Positions 16,369-24,741 of a stretch of 42,758 nucleotides of DNA are shown here, piece by piece. The DNA is taken from the NCBI GenBank assembly GCA_025357875.1, contig JANYLK010000119.1:1-42758 (forward strand), given 5' to 3'. Origin of the DNA: Granulicella sp. Its GTDB lineage: Bacteria > Acidobacteriota > Terriglobia > Terriglobales > Acidobacteriaceae. Position numbers and translations under genes: made by a program. Each line of letters begins with the position of its first letter. Within the stretch, counting starts at the first letter, position 1. The notes beneath the pieces are model-generated. The model saw only the letters and a program-made list of their open reading frames with translations, made no database searches and was not told where the DNA came from.

Positions 16369-16794
16369 ATGGAATTTTTGGACCGGCTATTAACCTGTGC
16401 AGACTGCGGTGGTGAGTTTATCTTCACTGCTGGTGAACAACTATTCTTCCTTGACAAGCAGTTCAAGAACGATCCCAAGCGCTGCAAGCCGTGCAAGTCC
16501 CGGCGCAGCGCGCAGACTGCGAATCCGACCGGCGGCCCTGCGGCTGCGGGCATCTCGCGCACGGAGACACGCACCGAGTGTTCGGAGTGCGGGGTTACAA
16601 CGACGGTGCCGTTCAAGCCGACGCAAGGCCGACCGGTGCTATGCCGCCAATGCTTCAAGAACAAGCGACCCACGAGTGAAGTTGTCGCGGCGACTGTGAG
16701 CGCTGTTGCGGAGATTGTGTCGTCCGCGCCTGCTGCGGAACACGCACCGGGCTCGGCTGATTTGGGTGTTACTGCTCATTCCGCGCTGGCATAA
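16369..16794 (+). CDS. Zinc-ribbon protein with CxxC-x17-CxxC domain
   Basis: A 141-residue protein with two predicted zinc sites. The first is an N-terminal ribbon using Cys10, Cys13, Cys39 and Cys42 (LTCADCGGEFIFTAGEQLFF ... RCKPCKSRR), a known domain in which the aromatic EQLFFLDKQFKNDPKRC stretch is conserved. The second is a C-terminal ribbon Cys71-x2-Cys74-x17-Cys92-x2-Cys95 (TECSECGVTTTVPFKPTQGR). The last 35 residues are low-complexity Ala/Val/Ser. Start: ATG 16369 with GGGAG 7 bases before it; a GTG at 16330 in the same frame is less likely. The role is unknown; such proteins are thought to bind nucleic acid. The MBL hydrolase gene follows 10 bases later. Confidence 0.8.
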   Translation: MEFLDRLLTCADCGGEFIFTAGEQLFFLDKQFKNDPKRCKPCKSRRSAQTANPTGGPAAAGISRTETRTECSECGVTTTVPFKPTQGRPVLCRQCFKNKRPTSEVVAATVSAVAEIVSSAPAAEHAPGSADLGVTAHSALA

Positions 16795-16804
16795 TGTTTG
16801 AAGC

Positions 16805-17695
16805 GTGATACCTCAATCTTCCCCAATCGACAGTCGTGATTTAGTGCGCGCCCGCGCTTTGGTTGGCGACTTCGAACTGACAGTGTGCACCGATGGAACC
16901 TATCTGCTCGACGGTGGAGCGATGTTCGGCGTGGTGCCGAAGACGATGTGGCAGAAGCGGCTTCCCGCGGATACGGAGAACCGGGTTGTGATGGGGCTGA
17001 ACTCGGTTGTGGTGCGGACCGGCCAACACACCGTCGTGATCGAGACCGGGATTGGCAATAAGCAGACTCCGAAGATGCAGCAGATTTTTCAGAACCAGAC
17101 GCTGCTGATGGAGTCGTATGCGGCTGCGAGTATCGATCCGGATGAGGTTGATATTGTGGTCAATACGCATCTGCACTTCGACCACTGCGGCTGGAATACG
17201 ACTCTGCATGCGGATGGAAGCGTGACCCCGACGTTCAAGAATGCGCGCTACTTTGCCCATGCGGGAGAGGTTGCGCACGGACATCTGCAACTGGATCGCG
17301 ATCGCGTCAGCTATCTGTCGCCGAACTATGATCCGCTAGTGGAGTCAGGGCAGATGACGCTGCTCGATATTTCTGGAGTGGGTGCGACGGCGGAGATTTG
17401 CCCGGGGATTTCGGTGGAACTATTTCCGGGACACACGGCGCAGATGATGGGCGTGCATATCGAATCGGGTGGGGAGCACGCGTGCTACATCGGCGACCTG
17501 ATTCCTACGGCGCATCATCTGGATCCGACTTGGGTGATGGGGTATGATCTCGATCCGCTGCGGTGCATTCAGGAGCGGAAACGATTTTATGCGCGGGCGA
17601 TTCCGGAGCAGTGGCTGGTGCTGTTCACGCATGACCACGACACGCCGATGGCACGCATTGTGGTGAATGCGAAGGGCAAGCCGGTAGTAGCGTAG
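16805..17695 (+). CDS. MBL-fold metallo-hydrolase
   Basis: A 296-residue metallo-beta-lactamase-fold hydrolase. The zinc-binding signature is HLHFDH (His122, His124, Asp126, His127), with a further His in ELFPGHTAQ (about 204), an Asp in CYIGDLIPTAHH and the final FTHDHDTPMARI. The family includes lactonases and thioesterases that open ester or lactone bonds; several relatives are AHL-lactonase-like, but the substrate cannot be told. It starts with GTG at 16805, only 10 bases after the zinc-ribbon gene, and is likely co-transcribed. It has no export signal, so it is cytoplasmic. The start is the weakest part of the call, since only GAAG precedes it. Confidence 0.88.
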   Translation: MIPQSSPIDSRDLVRARALVGDFELTVCTDGTYLLDGGAMFGVVPKTMWQKRLPADTENRVVMGLNSVVVRTGQHTVVIETGIGNKQTPKMQQIFQNQTLLMESYAAASIDPDEVDIVVNTHLHFDHCGWNTTLHADGSVTPTFKNARYFAHAGEVAHGHLQLDRDRVSYLSPNYDPLVESGQMTLLDISGVGATAEICPGISVELFPGHTAQMMGVHIESGGEHACYIGDLIPTAHHLDPTWVMGYDLDPLRCIQERKRFYARAIPEQWLVLFTHDHDTPMARIVVNAKGKPVVA

Positions 17696-17741
17696 AGGTC
17701 ACGATCACCATCACTCCAATCTCTCAAAGGACGCGAGCGTT

Positions 17742-18752
17742 ATGAATCGAAGGAATTTTCTGGGATCATCGCTTGCTGCAGCGGCTGCGGTGTCGTCACT
17801 GGATATCGGAGCGCAGGCGGCTTCGATTGCCGGTTCGCGTGAGGCGGGTGATGCGCTTAATCCCTGCGGCATTCGCATGGCGGGTATACGGATGATTCCC
17901 GTGGCTGGCGGGAAGTACAAGGTGTGGACCAAGCGCGTAGGCTCCGGGCCAGTTAAGGTATTGCTGCTGCATGGCGGCCCGGGATTCACGCACGACTATC
18001 TTGAAGCGATGGAGTCGTTCCTGCCGCAGGCTGGCATTGAGATGTACTACTACGATCAGCTTGGCGTAGGGAACTCCGACATTCCGGATGATCCCAAACT
18101 TTGGACCCTGCCACGTTACTTGACCGAGGTCGAAGAGGTACGCCGCGGATTGGGGCTGGATCATTTTGTGCTCTACGGACAATCGTGGGGCGGCATGCTG
18201 GCGCTGGAATATGCGCTGAACTATCAGCAGCACCTGCGCGGCCTGGTGATTTCGAACATGTGTGCGGGCATCCAGTCATATCTGAAGTACACGGCCAGCC
18301 TGAAAAAGAAGCTCCTTACGCCTGAGTTGCTGAGGCGGTTCGATGCCCTGGAAGCGGCTAAGGATTATGAGAATCCCGAGTACATGCGAATCGCGATGGA
18401 GGAGCTGTACCCAAAGATGATCTGTCGCCTGCAGCCCTGGCCTGAGCCAGTGACTCGTTCGTTTCGCCTATCGAATCAAAAGATCTATAACCAGATGCAG
18501 GGCAAGAGCGAGTTCGAAGTGACCGGGAATCTTCGCGACTGGGAGCGCTATGACCGGCTCCATGAGATCAAGGTAAAGGCGCTCACCATAGGCGCGGTCT
18601 ACGACGAGATGGATCCAGATGACATGCGAAAGATGGCCAGGCTGATGCCGAATGCAACGTGCGCGATCTGCCCTAACGGGAGCCACCTCGCCTTGTGGGA
18701 TGATCAGGCTGTGTACTTCAGGCACCTGCTGGGATTTCTAGCGACAGTGTAG
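17742..18752 (+). CDS. Tat-exported alpha/beta hydrolase, proline iminopeptidase-like
   Basis: A 336-residue serine hydrolase close to proline iminopeptidases (S33), which release N-terminal proline from peptides. Residues 1-27 hold a twin-arginine signal (NRRNFLGSSLAAAAA), so it is exported folded. HGGPG (77-81) forms the oxyanion region and the nucleophile is Ser148 in YGQSWGG. A cap domain follows, and the end region has the Asp (YDEMDPDD) and the His (NGSHLALWDD). Length is usual for the family. It lies 46 bases after the MBL gene on the same strand. The reading frame beyond the TAG stop continues as a 31-residue protein-like stretch. Confidence 0.88.
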   Translation: MNRRNFLGSSLAAAAAVSSLDIGAQAASIAGSREAGDALNPCGIRMAGIRMIPVAGGKYKVWTKRVGSGPVKVLLLHGGPGFTHDYLEAMESFLPQAGIEMYYYDQLGVGNSDIPDDPKLWTLPRYLTEVEEVRRGLGLDHFVLYGQSWGGMLALEYALNYQQHLRGLVISNMCAGIQSYLKYTASLKKKLLTPELLRRFDALEAAKDYENPEYMRIAMEELYPKMICRLQPWPEPVTRSFRLSNQKIYNQMQGKSEFEVTGNLRDWERYDRLHEIKVKALTIGAVYDEMDPDDMRKMARLMPNATCAICPNGSHLALWDDQAVYFRHLLGFLATV

Positions 18753-18895
18753 CGGCTTTATACGGGGTTTACGCCTGAATGGCGGCTGCAACTGATCGCG
18801 TTCCTATATGCCTGGCACGGGTTTGATCCGTTCCGGCAAGTGGAGTAACCAGTGGTCTATTTCGCGTCGATTCGTGTACGGTAGCCAGTGAGCCT

Positions 18896-20386
18896 ATGAC
18901 CGTTCCGACCACGTTCCGCGAACGTTACGCGCTAGGCAAGTCTCATCGCAAACATTTGCGACGGGCCGAGCACGCGGGCTGGCAACCGAAGTCGCGCCGC
19001 GTCGATCCGCTGAAACTGCTTGCGGAGTCTGTACGCGGACGCGTGCCCGCGCTCATTCCAATCAAGTATGACCGCATGGCCGCGTCGCCCTTCGGCTTCT
19101 TCCGCGGGGCTGTGCCGATCATGGCCAGCGATCTTTCGCTCGGCTCCAACAGCGGCATTCATACGTGGCTGTGCGGCGATGCGCACATCAGCAATCTTGG
19201 AGCCTTCGCCGCTGCCGATGGCAAACTGGTGTTTGACCTGAATGACTTCGACGAATCCATTCGCGGGCCTTTCGAGTGGGACGTCAAGCGCATGGCTACC
19301 AGCCTGATCCTTGCCGGTCGCGAAGCGGGCGCGAAGAAAAGTCTGTGCCGCGATGCCGCCCATGCATTTCTCAGCCGGTATCGCATCAGCATGCACAGCT
19401 TCGCGCGCATGCCTGTGGTTCAACTTGCGCACCATCTCGTGCATCGCCTGCATGCGGTTGCTCCGATCTCGCAGATACTGGAGGCCGCGGAGCGCGCTAC
19501 TCCCGCGCACAGTCTGGAAGCGCTCACGGTGCCGGTCGCCGATGCGGCCGCAGGCGACTTACGCACGGGGTCTTCGGAGATGATCTCCAGAATCGGCGGA
19601 AAGCAGCGCATCTTCAAGACCCTCCCGCCGGTTCTCACGCGCATCCACGGCGCGCTTGCCCGCCACATTCTCGATTCGCTCCCGACCTACGCCGAGAGCC
19701 TGCAGCCCGAACGTCAGCATTTTTTCGCTCAGTACACGCCGCTCGACATCGCCTTCAAGATCGTCGGCACCGGTTCCGTCGGCCTGCGTGACTACTGCAT
19801 CTACATGCAGGGCAATGGGGCGGATGATCCGCTCTTCCTGCAGATCAAGGAGGAAACCGCTTCGGCCTACGCGTCTTATCTTGGCGTGCATGGCGAGGCC
19901 AGACATCAAGGCCGCCGTGCGGTTGACGCGCAGCGCGCGATGCAGTTCGAGTCCGATCCGTTCCTGGGATGGACTACCATTCAGGGCCGCGACTTCCTCG
20001 TCCGCCAGCTCAACGATCACAAGGCGGGAGTCGAGATGCAGCAACTAAGGTCGGCCGGCCTTCTGGAATACGCCGCGGTCTGCGGCGAGACGCTGGCTCG
20101 CGGACACGCCCGGGCCGGCGAACCCGCGGTCATCGCTGGATATGTCGGCACATCCACACGCTTCGACATCGCCATCGCGCGCTTCGCCGAAGACTACGCC
20201 AATCAGACTGACCGCGACTGGGAAAGTTTGCTGCACTCTCGCCGGCAAACAACCAAGGCAGCGCGGAAGGAAACTGCTTCATCGAAGACCGCTTTATCGG
20301 ATGCGGTGCCCGAGAAGAAGGCCGCGGGCAAGCATGCTGGCAAGTCTCACCGCGCGCATCACAAATTGAAAAAGAAGAAGCGTTAG
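18896..20386 (+). CDS. DUF2252 family protein
   Basis: A 496-residue protein of the DUF2252 family, related in fold to aminoglycoside phosphotransferase-type kinases. Marks are YDRMAASPFGFFRGAVPIMA (about 58-77), CGDAHISNLGAFA (93-105), VFDLNDFDESIRGPFEWDVK (111-130) and, later, KIVGTGSVGLRDYCIYMQG and FLQIKEETASAY. The His-Asn and Asp pattern in the second and third motifs resembles a kinase catalytic and metal-binding loop, but no activity is established. The last 50 residues form a Lys-rich, low-complexity tail (SKTALSDAVPEKKAAGKHAG). It is monocistronic with a strong hairpin terminator directly downstream. Confidence 0.9.
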   Translation: MTVPTTFRERYALGKSHRKHLRRAEHAGWQPKSRRVDPLKLLAESVRGRVPALIPIKYDRMAASPFGFFRGAVPIMASDLSLGSNSGIHTWLCGDAHISNLGAFAAADGKLVFDLNDFDESIRGPFEWDVKRMATSLILAGREAGAKKSLCRDAAHAFLSRYRISMHSFARMPVVQLAHHLVHRLHAVAPISQILEAAERATPAHSLEALTVPVADAAAGDLRTGSSEMISRIGGKQRIFKTLPPVLTRIHGALARHILDSLPTYAESLQPERQHFFAQYTPLDIAFKIVGTGSVGLRDYCIYMQGNGADDPLFLQIKEETASAYASYLGVHGEARHQGRRAVDAQRAMQFESDPFLGWTTIQGRDFLVRQLNDHKAGVEMQQLRSAGLLEYAAVCGETLARGHARAGEPAVIAGYVGTSTRFDIAIARFAEDYANQTDRDWESLLHSRRQTTKAARKETASSKTALSDAVPEKKAAGKHAGKSHRAHHKLKKKKR

Positions 20387-20387
20387 A

Positions 20388-20430
20388 AAAGGAGAGGGCC
20401 GCCTTGATGGGCGGCCCTCTCTGTTCTACT
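20388..20430. terminator. Bidirectional hairpin terminator
   Basis: A perfect 12-bp stem (GAGAGGGCCGCC / GGCGGCCCTCTC, 20392-20403 and 20410-20421, 6-base loop) sits between the convergent DUF2252 and TonB-receptor genes. On the minus strand it is followed by CCTTTTCT, and on the plus strand by TGTTCT, so it can serve both genes. Confidence 0.78.
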
Positions 20431-20444
20431 GTTTGGTGTCAGCT

Positions 20445-23400
20445 CTAGAACTCGATGCGAGCTGTTAGCTGGATCGACTTGCGACTCGCAGCGGGGTCGG
20501 CGGTCACTTGTCCAAAGCTGGAGTTTCCAACTGCTGTGCTGGCCACGTTGAACTTGGTGTGGTTGGTTACGTTGTACATCTCCGCACGGAAGTTCAGACG
20601 AGCTCCTTCAAAATGCAGCGGGAAGCTGCGCACCAGCCCGATGTCCAGGTTGTAGTTGCCCGGCCCATACAGATTGTACGGAGCGGTACGCGGCGAGTTG
20701 CCGAACGTGTAAGCCGGTGCAAGGGGACCGTTGAGCAGAGATACCTGGCCCGTTGGGGCCACGGGCGCGATGAAGGGCCCGGTGGGTGCGGTCGTGGTGC
20801 TTCCAACACTTGGCACAATGTAACTGATTGCGCTGGTGTTGGCTGCGGTGATGCCTTTACCCCACTTGCCATTGATGCGCGCATTGCCGGCGAAGCCCGG
20901 GTTCAGCGTCGGTTCGCAGGTGATCATCGCGGGATTGGTCTGGCAAGCGGAGCCCGTAACCGCCATTGGCGAACCGGAGAATGCCTGGAAGATCTCGGAG
21001 AATTTAAAGCCTCCGAAGACCGCTCGCTCCCACGCGCTGCCGGCCAACACCGTCTTGCCGAAGGGGAGTTCCCAAACGCCCGTCATCACCACGTGTTGTG
21101 GCTGGTTCGAGGTTGAGATCGTGCGTTCGATGCGGTCGGCCGCGTACGACGCGTTCGGCGAATTGGCGATGCTTCCCGCCGGAAGCGCATACCCGGAGCG
21201 GAAGGTGCCACCATCGTCGATCGCGCGCGACCAAGTGTAGTTCGCCATGAACGTAAGTCCATGCGAGGCCTTCAGGTTGAGCGTAGTTTGCAATGCGTGG
21301 TAGTTGGAGTTCCCGACGTAGCCGAATGTATCGCTCACTGCCTGGAATGGGAACGGCCTCAGCAAGGTTGAGAGCGGCTGACCGTTCGTCGTGTTGTATA
21401 CGCTGAGGGTCGACGGGCAGACACCGGCATTGGCCGCGCAGAAGGTGTTCAGGGCCCCGTTGGACAGCGCTAGATTCGATCCCAGCCCAAGGTACTTTGG
21501 ATCGAGTTGATTGGAGAAGTATCCGCGCGGATTGCCGCCATCGGTCGGCAGGAAATGTCCCTGCGAACCGACGTAGGTAATCGTCGAAGTGAGCGCGTTC
21601 GTCCAGGAGTGCTGAAAGCCGAACGTCCAGTTGATGTACTCCGGAGCGCGTCCGCCCAGGTATGGATCGGTGTAACCCGTGCTTTGTGGTGTGCCAGTGA
21701 AGCCGCTGGCCGTGGTGTTTCCAGTGCCGAATTGCGGACCGGAAGCCGAACCCGTCGGCGCCGTAAAGCCAGGCAGTAATCCGTTGTTTCCGGTCAGCGG
21801 CGCAGTGCTGAGCAGCGACCCGCTAGCCGAAGCTGAGAGGCCGCCCGAGAAGCCAAGCGTTCCCAGGCTTGTCGCTGATCCACCGACCGCATTGCCGTGT
21901 GTGAACATCACCCCGTAGCTCGCGCGAAGCACGGTCTTTGGATCCACTTGAAATGCCAGGCCCAGCCGCGGCCCGAAGTTCTTGTGGAAGTTGGTGACAG
22001 GCGACGAGCAATTGCAGGTGTTCGTACCCGTACCCGCAAACTGGAGCGCGCCATTGGTCTGGGTCACCGGGTTGGCGAGGTTTGGATTGAAGAAGCTCTG
22101 GGCATTGTGGGTCTCGGTGAGGCTGGGAAAGAAGTCGTAGCGTAGCCCCACGTCGAGGGTCAACCGCGAGGTCACCTTCCAGTTGTCCTGGATGTACGGC
22201 GAGATCGCACGGAAGCGGGTGGCAGTCTCCTGCTGAAGAAACTGGGTAAAGCTGGCCCGATCGATCTGTCCGATCAGGAAGCTTGCGTAAGACAGCCCAG
22301 TGCCAGGCGCAACAGCGAATTTGGGAGAGGCGTTGCTGGATGCGGTAATGCCGGCCGTCTCGGTCACCGAGTTAGCCAGGGTCAGCGGTGTACTTCCACC
22401 GGTCGCGTTGATCACGTTATACAAGAGCCAAGCTACCTGCCCACCTACGGTGAGGGTATGGTTGCCCTTGACCCACTGCAGATTGTCCAGCAGCGTGTAA
22501 TTTTCTGCGAGGGTTACATTCGGCGTAGCGCCGGCCCAGTTGGTCGGTGCATTGGTCCCCGAAAAAGTGGTGATCGGGAACGCGCTCTGAGCGGCGCCAG
22601 GAACTGCAACCGGGTAGGAGATGCCAAAGGCCGTCGCGGCGAATTGGGGAACTTGATCTGCATCGAATGTCGGCCCGTTGTATCGCGCATAGCCGTACTT
22701 GATCTGGTTCACGATATTCGGTGTGAAGATGTGCGTCTCTTCGATCACGCCGACTGCCGTCTTGGGAGCAAACGCCTGCCCGTAGTTGAACGGAATTGGC
22801 CCAACGTTACGGCCTGCGGTCGTCTGGCCCACCGGCACAGAACTTGCCTGCCGTCCAATCGCACCGACCATCGAGAGCGTGTCCCTGGACGTAATGTCGA
22901 AGTCGATACGATCGGTCGTTGACCAATTGGTGAGACCGGTACGGTTCGGCGAAAGGTAGTTATTTTGCAGCGCCGTGCCGATGCCCGCGGGCAACAGGGC
23001 CTGCATCTTCATCACGACCGCAGAAAACTGACTGGCTGGAATCACATTGATCGCAGCGCCCGTCTTGACGGGGTTGCCACCCGCACCAGCGCCTGCGCCA
23101 GGACCATATCCATACTGGTACCGGCAGGGTCCGTTGGTGCTCTTTGCGGTGCAGGCAGCCTGTGTGCTGGGATCATAGATATTAATGCCAGTCGCGCTGA
23201 AATCGCCAGCCTGCTGCGCTGCTGTAGGAAATGTCTGCTGGGTCGGAGTCTGGCTGGTAAATCGGAAGCCATTGTAGTTGCCGAAGAAAAAGAGCTTCTC
23301 CCTCCATCCCGCCAGGGGAACGATCGGTCCGCTTAGGTTGATGCCGTACTCGTTGCTATGCTCGATCGGCTTGTGCACGACGCCGGCTGCATTAGGAAGC

Positions 23401-24284
23401 TTGCCGAAGAAGCCATATGTATCCAGCGCGGTATTGCGGAAAAACTCGTACACAGCACCGTGGTAGGCCTTGCCACCCTGCTTGACCGTGTAGTTCTGAA
23501 TGCCCTGACCTTCGTAGATCGCCGAGTAGCCGCTGGTTTGCACCTGGAACTGGTCAACCGCGTCCACTGAGATTGCGGTCCACACAAAGCGCGGATCGCC
23601 GTTGCCGCCGGCGCGCACAAACGGAAGACCATCTATATATACGGCCGAGACTGCGCCGCGACTTCCCGAACCGTTCACAACGCCCGTGTTGGTCGTCGGA
23701 TTGCCGTTCGTATTGTTGGCCTGAACGCCAGGCATCAGAAAGGCGAAATCTGTGGCGCGCCGCTGATCCGGCTGGCCGTATGCGCCCATCTCGATCGGCA
23801 GCGCGGAGTACATATCCTGCTCCATGGTGGCGCCCAGGGTTGCATTCGACGTCTCCAGTTGGGGCGGCGCGGAGGTTACCGTCACGGTCTCATTCGAGGA
23901 TCCCACCGTCAGCACAGCGTCGTAGCTTGCAATCTCCATCGCGTTTACGTGCACATCGGCCTGCGACTGCTTCTCGAATCCCGTTGCCGTGATGGTTACT
24001 GTATATACAGCGGGGTCCAGCGGCGTGATGTCGTAGTCGCCGGAGGCGTTCGACTTGCGAGTAACTGTCTCGCCGGTCGCCGGATCGGTCGCCGTTATGA
24101 TTGCGTCGGCCACGACAGCGCCGGTCGGATCCTTCACTGTACCCTTGATCTCGCCTTTGCCCGACAGTTGGGCGTGTGCAACGCCTCCTGCAACTGCGGC
24201 GATGGTCAACAGGACGGCGACGAATCCGCTTCGGAGCTTTCCTGAAACTGTTCGCGCCTGGCGCGTTTTGTTGGGGCTAGACAT
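20445..24284 (-). CDS. Oar-like TonB-dependent outer-membrane receptor
   Basis: A giant receptor of about 1279 residues, typical of the acidobacterial Oar/carboxypeptidase-regulatory receptor family. Residues 1-38 are a signal peptide (VAVLLTIAAVAGGVAHAQ). Residues about 44-130 are a CarboxypepD_reg domain (GEIKGTVKDPTGAVVADAII). A plug domain follows (about 140-290; GAVSAVYIDGLPFV, DRVEFQ-like stretch VDAVDQFQVQTSGYSAIYEG). The rest is a 22-strand-type barrel ending in the aromatic signature LTARIEF. Such receptors import polymers or chelates using TonB energy; the substrate is unknown. Start choice: ATG 24284 gives the signal peptide and has GAGG 8 bases upstream; the frame is open to 24464. 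No TonB or exporter gene is nearby. Confidence 0.93.
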   Translation of the reverse strand: MSSPNKTRQARTVSGKLRSGFVAVLLTIAAVAGGVAHAQLSGKGEIKGTVKDPTGAVVADAIITATDPATGETVTRKSNASGDYDITPLDPAVYTVTITATGFEKQSQADVHVNAMEIASYDAVLTVGSSNETVTVTSAPPQLETSNATLGATMEQDMYSALPIEMGAYGQPDQRRATDFAFLMPGVQANNTNGNPTTNTGVVNGSGSRGAVSAVYIDGLPFVRAGGNGDPRFVWTAISVDAVDQFQVQTSGYSAIYEGQGIQNYTVKQGGKAYHGAVYEFFRNTALDTYGFFGKLPNAAGVVHKPIEHSNEYGINLSGPIVPLAGWREKLFFFGNYNGFRFTSQTPTQQTFPTAAQQAGDFSATGINIYDPSTQAACTAKSTNGPCRYQYGYGPGAGAGAGGNPVKTGAAINVIPASQFSAVVMKMQALLPAGIGTALQNNYLSPNRTGLTNWSTTDRIDFDITSRDTLSMVGAIGRQASSVPVGQTTAGRNVGPIPFNYGQAFAPKTAVGVIEETHIFTPNIVNQIKYGYARYNGPTFDADQVPQFAATAFGISYPVAVPGAAQSAFPITTFSGTNAPTNWAGATPNVTLAENYTLLDNLQWVKGNHTLTVGGQVAWLLYNVINATGGSTPLTLANSVTETAGITASSNASPKFAVAPGTGLSYASFLIGQIDRASFTQFLQQETATRFRAISPYIQDNWKVTSRLTLDVGLRYDFFPSLTETHNAQSFFNPNLANPVTQTNGALQFAGTGTNTCNCSSPVTNFHKNFGPRLGLAFQVDPKTVLRASYGVMFTHGNAVGGSATSLGTLGFSGGLSASASGSLLSTAPLTGNNGLLPGFTAPTGSASGPQFGTGNTTASGFTGTPQSTGYTDPYLGGRAPEYINWTFGFQHSWTNALTSTITYVGSQGHFLPTDGGNPRGYFSNQLDPKYLGLGSNLALSNGALNTFCAANAGVCPSTLSVYNTTNGQPLSTLLRPFPFQAVSDTFGYVGNSNYHALQTTLNLKASHGLTFMANYTWSRAIDDGGTFRSGYALPAGSIANSPNASYAADRIERTISTSNQPQHVVMTGVWELPFGKTVLAGSAWERAVFGGFKFSEIFQAFSGSPMAVTGSACQTNPAMITCEPTLNPGFAGNARINGKWGKGITAANTSAISYIVPSVGSTTTAPTGPFIAPVAPTGQVSLLNGPLAPAYTFGNSPRTAPYNLYGPGNYNLDIGLVRSFPLHFEGARLNFRAEMYNVTNHTKFNVASTAVGNSSFGQVTADPAASRKSIQLTARIEF

Positions 24285-24741
24285 GGAGATGACCTCGTAA
24301 TTGAATGTAAAAAACTGAAATGAGTGAATCCCTGCGCTCTCTGGAGGAGACTCTGGGGCAAAAGGTAAGACCACTTTGGGGTCTGAGTAAGATTCGACTG
24401 CTGGGGATACCTCTGTCAAGTGACAAATAGGGTTATTTGGTGCCCGAAAACTTCGACCTCCCATGACGGGCCATATCTCGATGTAAGGAAAAGTTTACCC
24501 ATTGCACTATCCGTCAAAATGCCTGCTACAAGCTGAGCATTTGCAGGTTCTTAGAGCAGATCGGCAATAACCGCACGACACTAGAGGCCGGGTTTGACCT
24601 GCTGGTTTGCCTGGCTCATTGGACAGCCGTACAGCGTCGGCCGAACCGGCCTTAGCCTTCTTAAGGTCCAACCTTACGACATTTTGAGCGAATAGCCTGA
24701 CAACCATTCGCCCACCGCGCATGGGTCATAACCAACTCCGG
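24285..24741. other. Long leader region upstream of the TonB receptor
   Basis: Non-coding as far as I can see. A frame of 71 codons on the minus strand (24507-24722) has no protein-like features and is rejected. An imperfect operator-like palindrome TGTCA-AG-TGACA (24414-24425) lies 130 bases before the receptor start; on the minus strand it contains TTGACA, which could be a -35, but I find no clear -10. Confidence 0.35.

Noticed and set aside
24507..24722. Possible 71-residue gene between the TonB receptor and the M1 peptidase
   Set aside because: No ribosome site, no domain, and composition unlike the neighbouring proteins.
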